A stretch of DNA of 23,302 bases from a virus, in IMG/VR virus record IMGVR_UViG_3300025646_000390, positions 1-23,302 of that record, one strand, 5' to 3'. Numbering within the stretch: the first letter of the stretch is position 1; every line of letters starts with the position of its first letter. Of the stretch, positions 1 through 6,952 are shown one piece after another. The position numbers and the translations under genes are program-made. The notes under the pieces are model-generated. The model did no database searches, was not told where the DNA came from, and was given only the letters and a program-made list of their open reading frames with translations.

Positions 1-153
1 CAAGGACTTCAGGGACTTCAAGGTAACCAAGGACTTCAAGGAAGACAAGGAAATCAAGGAAGACAAGGTACTCAAGGAATCCAAGGTACTCTGGGAATTC
101 AGGGTACTCAAGGTACTCTTGGTGATCAAGGACTTCAAGGAACTGTAGGAGGT
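1..153 (+). repeat. Collagen-like 9-nt periodic repeat, block 1
   Basis: Seventeen in-frame triplets, mostly Q-G-x, are encoded by a CAAGGA/CAAGGT-type 9-base period. Arg, Asn, Thr, Leu and Ile occupy the variable position. The block continues off the left edge. Such repeats form triple-helical stalks in phage fibres, and their length changes easily by slippage. Confidence 0.9.
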
Positions 154-909
154 AATTACAACAAAACAGAAACTTCCTATGTTGCTACTGAAGGACAAAC
201 AACATTTAGTGGAATATCATATTCTATTGGTTTTGTTGATGTTTATTTAAATGGCGTGAGACTTTCTGCTTCTGAATTTACTGCTACTAGTGGAACTTCT
301 ATAGTTCTTTCTGTTGGTGCAAGTGCAGGAGATATTGTTGATATTATTGCTTATACTGGTGGTGCATTGGGAGCACAAGGACTTCAAGGCAATCAAGGAA
401 TTCAAGGATTAAGCAATCAGGGAGTTCAGGGTAATCAAGGTCTAGTTGGACAAACAGGTGGAATTACAATATCAAATGATACATCAACAAATTCAACCAG
501 ATACTTAACATTTTCTAGTTCTACATCAGGTTCAACTTCTACTTTAAATGTATCCTCAACTAAACTTACTTACAATCCATCAACTGGTCAATTATCTGCG
601 ACTGATTTTAATTCAACTTCTGATCTAAACTTAAAAGAAAATATTGAAAAAATTGAAAATAGTATAGATAAATTGAAATTAATTTCTCCAGTTAAGTTTA
701 ATTGGAAAGATAGTGGAAAGTCTAGTTACGGTATTATAGCACAAGAGTTGGAAAAAATAATTCCAGAACTGGTTAATGATAATGGAAATAATAAAACTGT
801 AAATTATTCTGGATTAATTCCATTTTTAATTAATGCTATTGTTGAAGAAAATAAATATATAAGAATACTAGAGAAAAGAATTTTATTACTAGAAAATAAC
901 CAAATTTAA
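1..909 (+). CDS. Collagen-like tail fibre protein with C-terminal S74 chaperone domain (5' truncated)
   Basis: The frame is open from the window edge, so this is the C-terminal 302 residues of a longer fibre; the GTG at 256 is internal. Visible residues 1-51 are G-x-Q collagen-like triplets. They are followed by a beta-rich domain of a type common in phage fibres (VDVYLNGVRL), a second collagen-like block, and a C-terminal intramolecular chaperone of the peptidase S74 (endosialidase CIMCD) family. The S74 features are the Ser-Asp pair at visible residues 207-208 (SDLNLKENI, codons from 619), then FNWK, GIIAQELEKIIPELV and a terminal helix likely to trimerise. In this family the chaperone helps the fibre fold as a trimer and then cuts itself off before the Ser. 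The likely role is a host-binding side or long tail fibre. The receptor is unknown. Confidence in a fibre is high; which fibre is not determined. Confidence 0.9.
   Translation, partial: QGLQGLQGNQGLQGRQGNQGRQGTQGIQGTLGIQGTQGTLGDQGLQGTVGGNYNKTETSYVATEGQTTFSGISYSIGFVDVYLNGVRLSASEFTATSGTSIVLSVGASAGDIVDIIAYTGGALGAQGLQGNQGIQGLSNQGVQGNQGLVGQTGGITISNDTSTNSTRYLTFSSSTSGSTSTLNVSSTKLTYNPSTGQLSATDFNSTSDLNLKENIEKIENSIDKLKLISPVKFNWKDSGKSSYGIIAQELEKIIPELVNDNGNNKTVNYSGLIPFLINAIVEENKYIRILEKRILLLENNQI
370..462 (+). repeat. Collagen-like repeat, block 2
   Basis: This is a shorter second run of G-x-Q triplets in the same fibre gene, interrupted once by a Leu-Ser-Asn step. It lies between the beta-rich domain and the S74 chaperone region. 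Confidence 0.8.
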
Positions 910-922
910 ATGGTAAATTAAA

Positions 923-1384
923 ATGGGAAAATCTAGAGATGCTGCAAATTTAGTATCTACAGGAGGACTAAAAATAACAATAAATAATGATTATGTTGGT
1001 ATAGGTTCAACTGTTCCTACTAGTAAATTAGATGTTAATGGAACAGTAACATCTTTAGAGTTAGATGTTAATGGGACTGCAACTGCTTCCAATTTCAATT
1101 CATTATCAGATATTAATGAAAAAAATAATATTAGTAAAATAGAAAATGCATTGGAAATAATTCAGAGTATTAATGGAGTTAAATTTAATTGGAAAAAAGA
1201 TAATAGTCCTTCCCTTGGAGTAATAGCACAGGATATTGAATCTATAATACCAGAAATAGTATCTGGTGTAAATGTCAAGACAGTAAATTATAATGGAATC
1301 ATAGCAGTATTAATTGAGGCAATAAAAGAACAGCAAATTCAAATAAATTATTTGCTGGAAAAAATAAAACTTGACATTCTTTGA
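923..1384 (+). CDS. Small S74 chaperone-domain protein, likely accessory fibre protein
   Basis: This 153-residue protein has an S74-type C-terminal domain clearly paralogous to the preceding gene. It shows Ser62-Asp63 (SDINEKNNI), VKFNWKK, GVIAQDIESIIPEIV and KTVNYNGIIAVLIEAI in the same order. The N-terminal 60 residues hold a fibre-like stretch (VGIGSTVPTSKLDVNGT) with an 11-residue in-frame duplication of LDVNGT; the DNA copies are at 1028-1041 and 1061-1074. The start follows a 13-base gap, with no strong ribosome binding site. It is short for an S74 fibre, so it may be a fibre tip, a separate chaperone, or the remnant of a longer fibre. The last codons carry the -35 box of the next promoter. 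Confidence 0.8.
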   Translation: MGKSRDAANLVSTGGLKITINNDYVGIGSTVPTSKLDVNGTVTSLELDVNGTATASNFNSLSDINEKNNISKIENALEIIQSINGVKFNWKKDNSPSLGVIAQDIESIIPEIVSGVNVKTVNYNGIIAVLIEAIKEQQIQINYLLEKIKLDIL

Positions 1385-1399
1385 AAAATTAAGTAGAAT
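1371..1399 (+). promoter_or_regulatory. Sigma70-type promoter (TTGACA-17-TAGAAT) for the glycan island
   Basis: The -35 box TTGACA (1371-1376) matches consensus fully. A 17-base spacer leads to TAGAAT (1394-1399, 5 of 6). Transcription would start near 1406, about 23 bases before the ATG at 1429. The -35 box lies inside the last codons of the preceding gene. This suggests host-polymerase (early-type) transcription of the glycan genes. Confidence 0.75.
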
Positions 1400-1428
1400 C
1401 GGTTTGTCGGTCTTAGAGATAGATATAA

Positions 1429-2433
1429 ATGAGACAATTACATAAATCATTAGAAAGTATGAATTTCGTTAAACATTGTATTGAGAATGGTGGTAGTATT
1501 CATCCATTAGTAACAGATTCATCAATACTTAAAGGACCAGCATTAACAAATCCATCAATTTACTTAGATGGAGATAAGATTTTAGTTAATCTAAGAAATA
1601 TTAATTACACATTGTATCACTCTGAAAAAAAGAAATATGAGCACCCATGGGGCCCTTTAGTTTATATTCATCCCGAGAATGATTGGAAGCTTCGTACAAA
1701 GAATATTTTGTGTGAATATGATTCTAACATGAATCCAGTTTGGCAAAGGCACATTGATACTTCAGACTTTCCTGATAAAGAGTTATGGGAGTTTGTAGGT
1801 CTAGAAGATTCTAGAATTTTCCGTTGGGATGGAAGACTTTTTATATGTGGTGTCAGAAGAGATCTAGACACTATTGGTACCGGTAGAATGGAACTATCAG
1901 AGATTGAGATTGGTGATGATTATGTAAAAGAAATTGCACAGTATCGTATTCCTACTCCAGGAGGTAGAGAGTCTTATTGCGAAAAGAACTGGATGCCTAT
2001 TATTGATATGCCATGGCATTTTGTGAAGTGGACTAATGGAACAGAAGTTGTAAAATATAATATTGAAACAAATACTACTGAAACTGTTGTATTAAAAGAT
2101 TGGAAAGATCTTGGTTGCATTGATTTGAGAGGAGGATCTCAGGTACTACCTTTTGGCGAAGGTCATATTACTTTATGTCATGAGACATATTTGACAAAAA
2201 GTGAGCAAGATCGTAAAGATGGTATCTATCGACATCGTTTTATTGTCTGGGACAATAATTGGGATATTGTCCAAGTATCTTCACAGTTTTCTTTTATGGA
2301 AGCAGAGATTGAATTTGCTGTTGGTATGTGTGAATATGGTGATGACTATTTGATTACTTTTGGATTTCAAGATAATGCTTCTTATTTGTTGAGGGTTAAT
2401 AAAGATATTGTGTGGAAATTTATTGTAAGTTAG
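1429..2433 (+). CDS. Five-bladed beta-propeller protein, GH130/GT108-like mannoside-active enzyme (putative)
   Basis: This 334-residue protein is first in the glycan island. Its motifs recall the GH130 mannoside phosphorylase and related GT108 mannosyltransferase superfamily: GLEDSR (124-129, compare the GH130 GxEDPR), EKNW (185-188), RGGS (234-237) followed by HETY, and GDDYLITFGFQDN near the C-terminus. Repeated aromatic-rich beta segments fit a propeller. If this is right, it would act on mannose-type linkages, by phosphorolysis or transfer, probably in the cytoplasm with the neighbouring transferases. The Pro of the EDPR motif is Ser here. The start ATG overlaps a TATAAATG string, and a later ATG at 1459 is an alternative start. 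The family call is from motif memory only, so the reaction is uncertain. Confidence 0.55.
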   Translation: MRQLHKSLESMNFVKHCIENGGSIHPLVTDSSILKGPALTNPSIYLDGDKILVNLRNINYTLYHSEKKKYEHPWGPLVYIHPENDWKLRTKNILCEYDSNMNPVWQRHIDTSDFPDKELWEFVGLEDSRIFRWDGRLFICGVRRDLDTIGTGRMELSEIEIGDDYVKEIAQYRIPTPGGRESYCEKNWMPIIDMPWHFVKWTNGTEVVKYNIETNTTETVVLKDWKDLGCIDLRGGSQVLPFGEGHITLCHETYLTKSEQDRKDGIYRHRFIVWDNNWDIVQVSSQFSFMEAEIEFAVGMCEYGDDYLITFGFQDNASYLLRVNKDIVWKFIVS

Positions 2434-2444
2434 GAAAAAATATA

Positions 2445-3098
2445 ATGAGTTTTGATTACAGACAATGTATTGAAAAAGCGTCGAAGTACTTGAGTGGTGA
2501 AATTTTAACCGTTGATGTTGGATGCAATATTAATCCAATTGTTGAGATGAACTATGCCGAATGGATAGAAAATTGGAATGATGATTTTACTTTTCTTTTT
2601 TTGGAAAAATTCCCACAATCAAAATGTATTGCTATAGAACCACTACACTGGCAAAGTTTTCAGAATAGATGGTTTGAAGATGATAGAGTTAAACTATTAA
2701 AAATAGCACTTTCAGATAATGATGGGACGGAATTTATGTTCTATCCTAGCAATAGGCATGTGTTGAGTAGTTTTTATATTAGAGAAGATTTTAACGGAGA
2801 AGTATTGAATAGTCAGGAAGTTGAAACTAAAAAACTTGATACTCTTTTTATCGAATCTCAAATCAATAAAATAAACTATTTGAAAATTGATACGGAAGGC
2901 GCCGAATATAAAGTACTTCTTGGCGCCAAAGACAGTTTAGAAAAAAAGAAAATTGATTTTATACAATTCGAATATGGTTTGACTGATGAAGATATACCCT
3001 CTGTTGAGTTAATTGAAAGTTACTTAATAGATTTTGGATATAAAGAAATTTTAGTTTCTGGAAGAGAAAAATTGTGGACTTGGATTGATTATACATAA
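2445..3098 (+). CDS. FkbM-family SAM-dependent methyltransferase
   Basis: The 217-residue product matches the FkbM methyltransferase pattern. LTVDVGCNINP near the N-terminus is the SAM loop, CIAIEPLHW follows strand 2, then KKLDTLF and the hallmark NYLKIDTEGAEYKVLLGA, with FIQFEYG after it. FkbM enzymes usually O-methylate sugars or polyketides, and here the neighbours point to a sugar. The ATG at 2445 was chosen because AGGAAAA lies just upstream; an in-frame GTG at 2412 would overlap the preceding gene by 22 bases and is less likely. It lies 11 bases after the propeller gene, in the same apparent operon. Confidence 0.85.
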   Translation: MSFDYRQCIEKASKYLSGEILTVDVGCNINPIVEMNYAEWIENWNDDFTFLFLEKFPQSKCIAIEPLHWQSFQNRWFEDDRVKLLKIALSDNDGTEFMFYPSNRHVLSSFYIREDFNGEVLNSQEVETKKLDTLFIESQINKINYLKIDTEGAEYKVLLGAKDSLEKKKIDFIQFEYGLTDEDIPSVELIESYLIDFGYKEILVSGREKLWTWIDYT

Positions 3099-3171
3099 GA
3101 AGATAATGATTATATTATTAATTATAATATTTCATTAAAGATTCGATCTTAAACAAATGGAGATTTAATAG

Positions 3172-3924
3172 ATGGCGAAACTATTTTCAAACCATAATGA
3201 TTATTTTAGTAAAATTTATGCCGGAGGCGGATGGGGCCCTATTCAAAGTGGTGGCGGATCCTCCCCGGAAAATACAGTAGAATATAGGGAATTTCTTTCT
3301 AATTTTATTAAAGAAAATAAAATTAAAACTGTATACGATTTTGGGTGTGGTGATTGGAGTTTTAGCAAACTCATCGATTGGTCTAATGTTAAGTATACCG
3401 GTATTGAAATTGTAGAGAGTGTTGTTAATAATCTTAAACAATACGAAAATGCAAATATTCGGTTTGTATTTTTGGATGATGTAGAAAGATTTTATAAGTG
3501 CAAGGGAGATCTTCTTATCATTAAAGATGTTCTCCAACATTGGACAAATAAAGAAATTACTACATTTTTAAATAATGTCAAAGATCAATTTAAATTTATT
3601 TTGATTTCGAATAGTTCACCACAAGGAGAAGATTGGCAAGAAACTCCAGAAAGAAATAGGCCACTTTCTTGCAAATATTATCCACTCAAAAAATATAATA
3701 TAGAATTTCTAAAAAATTATGGTGAAAAGGAATTATCAATTATTAAGAGAGAAAATAATATTGAGCAAGTGAAGAAATCTGTTGTAGAAAATAAAACTAC
3801 TAGTACTTCCAACTCTTCTATTAGTGCTCCTAAAGCTCCTAGAAAAATCACAACTGCTGCCACTAAAATCCAAACCACTCCCAGAAAAACTTCAACATTT
3901 ACTAGTAGAACATCAAAAAAATAA
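3172..3924 (+). CDS. Class I SAM-dependent methyltransferase with basic Ser/Thr/Lys-rich tail
   Basis: The 250-residue protein has a Rossmann methyltransferase core: VYDFGCGDWSFSKLIDW (54-70) is motif I, YTGIEIV is strand 2, and LLIIKDVLQHW holds motif IV. The N-terminal GGGWGP and GGGSSPENTVEYREFL segments are typical of a phage/bacterial methyltransferase subfamily found in glycan loci. Residues 201-250 form an unexpected low-complexity tail rich in Thr, Ser and Lys with APRK and TPRK repeats. It has no acidic residues after about position 206, and the DNA there is C-rich and G-poor compared with the core. The start has GGAG about 12 bases upstream. A 73-base AT-rich gap separates it from the FkbM gene. 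The substrate is unknown. Confidence 0.8.
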   Translation: MAKLFSNHNDYFSKIYAGGGWGPIQSGGGSSPENTVEYREFLSNFIKENKIKTVYDFGCGDWSFSKLIDWSNVKYTGIEIVESVVNNLKQYENANIRFVFLDDVERFYKCKGDLLIIKDVLQHWTNKEITTFLNNVKDQFKFILISNSSPQGEDWQETPERNRPLSCKYYPLKKYNIEFLKNYGEKELSIIKRENNIEQVKKSVVENKTTSTSNSSISAPKAPRKITTAATKIQTTPRKTSTFTSRTSKK

Positions 3925-3941
3925 TTTTATAATTATATAAT

Positions 3942-6119
3942 ATGAATATTGATTGTTTAATTCCAGTACATAACAAAGATTTTCATTCTTTGAATTATTG
4001 TATAAAGGGAATAAGAAACAATATTTTAAATCTCAACAATATTTTTGTAGTTTCTAATGAAGATCCAAAAATTGATGGAGTCATTTATATAAATGAAAGT
4101 AAATATGATGAATATGTGAGTTTACAAAAAATTATTGAAAGGTATGACAGGGAAAAATCAAATTTTACTTATAGAAGTGGATGGATTTATCAACAATTTT
4201 TAAAATTATTATCATCAAAAGTAATTCCAGAACTTACTGATTCTTATTTGGTTGTTGATTCTGATACAATATTTCTTAGGCCAATTTATTTTGATCCTAG
4301 AAAATTTTATTATTGTAGGGCAGATGAATATCATTTGCCTTATATTGATACAATAAAAAAATTACTAGGAATTGAAGACACTATAGGGTTTTCGACAATT
4401 TCTCATCATATGATTTTTGATAAAAAAATAATGAATGAGATGATAGAATTTATTGAAAAAAACTTCAATTCAAATTCTATCTATGAATGTGTTATGAGTG
4501 TAATTGATTATAATCAATTATCTTCTATTAGCGAGTGGGACTTATATTCCAATTATATTATTAAAAAACATCCTCATATTTGTGAGGAAAGGCAATTATT
4601 TTGGCAAGATATATCATATGTCCCATGCCAAAATGATTTAAATCATTTAAAGGAAACATTAGATTTTGTATCTTGTCATTTTTACTTAAGAGAAAAACAA
4701 ATTATGTCAAATTATGTTCATTGTCACATAGGAAAAATACCATCATATCTTATTGATTCTTTTAAAAGCATTTACGAAGTTGACCCATTTTCCAGATTGA
4801 TTCTTATTACGGATCAAAACATTGAAATTGATGGTGTGGAAATTATTAAAGTTAGTGATATTTCGTCAGAACAAACTCGCAATGTTTTGCAGATGAGTTT
4901 GTTTAGTGATGATGATAATATGTTATGGAGAACATCTATTTTTAGAGTTTTTCTTGTTCGTGATTGTATTAAATATTTGAATTTAAAAAATTGTTACCAC
5001 TTTGATTCTGATGTATTGCTTTTTGAACCATCATCAAAATTTGAGAATCTTATTTGCGATGATGATGGATTAAGTGTTACCTATCATACTGAAGATGAGA
5101 TAGTATTTGGTTTTTCCAAGTTTGGCTGTATTGAAAAGATAGATGAGATTTGTAATATATTAAGTGAACTTGTTTTCGATGAAGATAAAAGAAAGGAATA
5201 TTTTTCCATTATGCCAAACGAAATGCAATTGCTTGGTGGAATTTATAAAAGAAGACCTGATCTTATTAAAAGATTGAATGTTTTTCCTAATGAAGATGGA
5301 ATTGTTTTTGATCCATCATCTTACGGTCAGTTTTTTGGTGGAACTCATAATGGAGATCTTCCTGGTTGGTATGGAAATCATCATGTAGTCGGTAGAGAAA
5401 TAGGAAATAATATTTTGCATCCTATTATTATTGATAATAAACCCTATGTCGAAAAGGATGGAAAAAAATATCCACTAGTTAATTTGCATATTCATTCAAA
5501 AAATACGGAAAGGTTTACTTATCATATAGAACCAGAAATTAATTTGAAAATAGAGCAAATATATCCTGGATCTGAAATGCTTCCATACGAAAGATATAAG
5601 TTGTATACTTGGGTTTCCGAACTCATAAAACCAAGAAATGTGTTGGATGTTGGGTGCGGAGTTGGTGGAGCAACTTATTATATTTCCGAAGGAATGAAAA
5701 AATGCAAGTCAAAAGGAAAAGTTTATTCTTGCGATCCCGAACGCAGCCCATCTCAACAATTTTTTAGAAATCAGAATAATGTTGTTTATAATTCAATATA
5801 TTCCGATGAATTGATTTTAAAATTAATAAAAGATAACATTGAATTAGATTATGTATTTTTTGATGGACCGGAAGATCCTGATGTTGCTATGAGAGATATT
5901 CTTTCTTTGGAAAAATATATTAAACGTGGTTGCTATTTTACGATGCATGACTGGGAAACAGTCACTAGAAAATACGATGGGCAACTTTCTACTAAGTCTA
6001 AAAAAATTAGGAAATATATGGAGAATAATTCTTTAGTTTGGCAACCTGTTGAAATTTTAGAAGGAGTTAATAGTTCTGATTCTGTAGGATTATGTCTTTA
6101 TAGGTTTTTGGGTAGATGA
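3942..6119 (+). CDS. Trifunctional fusion: glycosyltransferase - glycosyltransferase - SAM methyltransferase
   Basis: Three modules are visible in 725 residues. Residues 1 to about 255 form a GT-A-like domain starting CLIPVHNKD, with VVDSDTIFLRP holding a DxD motif (Asp106, Asp108). Residues about 256-525 form a second GT-A-like domain (VHCHIGKIPSYL, then CYHFDSDVLLFEP with Asp355 and Asp357; later FFGGTHNGDLPGWY). Residues about 545-725 form a class I methyltransferase (VLDVGCGVGGATYY from 567, VYSCDPE, VFFDGPEDPD, FTMHDWE). Each DxD would bind a divalent metal and a nucleotide sugar. The fusion could add two sugars and methylate one, or cap a chain. It sits 17 bases after the previous gene, and its stop overlaps the next start as ATGA. 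Donors and acceptor are unknown. Confidence 0.8.
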   Translation: MNIDCLIPVHNKDFHSLNYCIKGIRNNILNLNNIFVVSNEDPKIDGVIYINESKYDEYVSLQKIIERYDREKSNFTYRSGWIYQQFLKLLSSKVIPELTDSYLVVDSDTIFLRPIYFDPRKFYYCRADEYHLPYIDTIKKLLGIEDTIGFSTISHHMIFDKKIMNEMIEFIEKNFNSNSIYECVMSVIDYNQLSSISEWDLYSNYIIKKHPHICEERQLFWQDISYVPCQNDLNHLKETLDFVSCHFYLREKQIMSNYVHCHIGKIPSYLIDSFKSIYEVDPFSRLILITDQNIEIDGVEIIKVSDISSEQTRNVLQMSLFSDDDNMLWRTSIFRVFLVRDCIKYLNLKNCYHFDSDVLLFEPSSKFENLICDDDGLSVTYHTEDEIVFGFSKFGCIEKIDEICNILSELVFDEDKRKEYFSIMPNEMQLLGGIYKRRPDLIKRLNVFPNEDGIVFDPSSYGQFFGGTHNGDLPGWYGNHHVVGREIGNNILHPIIIDNKPYVEKDGKKYPLVNLHIHSKNTERFTYHIEPEINLKIEQIYPGSEMLPYERYKLYTWVSELIKPRNVLDVGCGVGGATYYISEGMKKCKSKGKVYSCDPERSPSQQFFRNQNNVVYNSIYSDELILKLIKDNIELDYVFFDGPEDPDVAMRDILSLEKYIKRGCYFTMHDWETVTRKYDGQLSTKSKKIRKYMENNSLVWQPVEILEGVNSSDSVGLCLYRFLGR

Positions 6120-6952
6120 TTACTTTTCCTCATATTGGATTTCTTGGTAGACTTGGAAATCAAATGTTCCAATATTCTGCATTATTCTCTTTATGTAAAA
6201 AATATAATCTAGAATTTACTTTGTCTAAGATTGATTGTGAGTTATATAAATGTTTTGAATTAAATGCAAAAATATTATCATATTTTAATTCTGCATTTTC
6301 CGTTCCTAATGATTTGTCTCCTGATATAATAAAGAGTGGGCATACTATCACGATAGAAAATGCAGATCAAACTAATAAACTTTTCAGTACTGCATTTGAT
6401 TTGAATTTTTATAATCAAAATCATGATAATAAAAGTATTCTAGGATTTTTTCAGAACTATAAATATTTTTTTGATTTTGAAGATTCTCTAAGGGACGAGT
6501 TTGCATTTAAAAAAAAGTATGATAAGATAGCAAATAATTATCTTTCGACTAACTTTAATCAATCAGAAATTATATCCTTGCATATAAGAAGAACGGATTA
6601 TATAAATTCAGATCTTCTCAATAATCTTGATATAAATTATTATGAAAAGGCATTGCTATATTTCGATTCTTCTTTGCCAGTATTAGTTTTTTCGGATGAT
6701 CCTAATTGGTGTCAAGAACAATTTATTTTTTCTGATGATAGATTTTTTATTATGAAAAGCAATGACACATATATTGATCTTTGTTTAATGTCTAAATGCG
6801 ATTATCATATTATAGCTAACAGCACATACAGTTGGTGGGGATCCTGGTTAGCAAAAAGTAAAAAAACAATATCCCCAAATCAGTGGTTTAAACCACACTA
6901 TGAATTTTTAGATTCTGATGGATTAAGATTACCTCATTGGATTAGTATATGA
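6116..6952 (+). CDS. GT11-family alpha-1,2-fucosyltransferase-like protein
   Basis: The 278-residue protein carries the GT11 signature set. GFLGRLGNQMFQYSALFSL (8-26) is the N-terminal signature. HIRRTDY (156-162) is the GDP-fucose-binding HxRRxDY motif. VFSDDPNWC (191-199) and ANSTYSWWGSWLA (234-246) are the later conserved motifs. Length matches bacterial alpha-1,2-fucosyltransferases. It would transfer L-fucose (or a related GDP-sugar) onto a galactose-like residue in the cytoplasm. The start overlaps the upstream stop as ATGA, and its own stop overlaps the next gene the same way, so translation of the three large enzymes is probably coupled. No GDP-fucose synthesis genes are seen in this window, so the donor must come from the host or from elsewhere in the phage. 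Confidence 0.88.
   Translation: MITFPHIGFLGRLGNQMFQYSALFSLCKKYNLEFTLSKIDCELYKCFELNAKILSYFNSAFSVPNDLSPDIIKSGHTITIENADQTNKLFSTAFDLNFYNQNHDNKSILGFFQNYKYFFDFEDSLRDEFAFKKKYDKIANNYLSTNFNQSEIISLHIRRTDYINSDLLNNLDINYYEKALLYFDSSLPVLVFSDDPNWCQEQFIFSDDRFFIMKSNDTYIDLCLMSKCDYHIIANSTYSWWGSWLAKSKKTISPNQWFKPHYEFLDSDGLRLPHWISI

Noticed and set aside
1-153. Short regularly spaced repeats resembling a CRISPR array
   Set aside because: The 9-base period is in frame and encodes collagen-like Q-G-x triplets; there are no spacers.
2191-2219. TTGACA followed 17 bases later by TAAAGA
   Set aside because: It is inside the propeller gene with a poor -10 box and no gene start nearby.
3099-3171. TATAAT (3123-3128) before the tailed methyltransferase as a promoter
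   Set aside because: The region is extremely AT-rich and has no -35 box at a proper distance, so the match is expected by chance.
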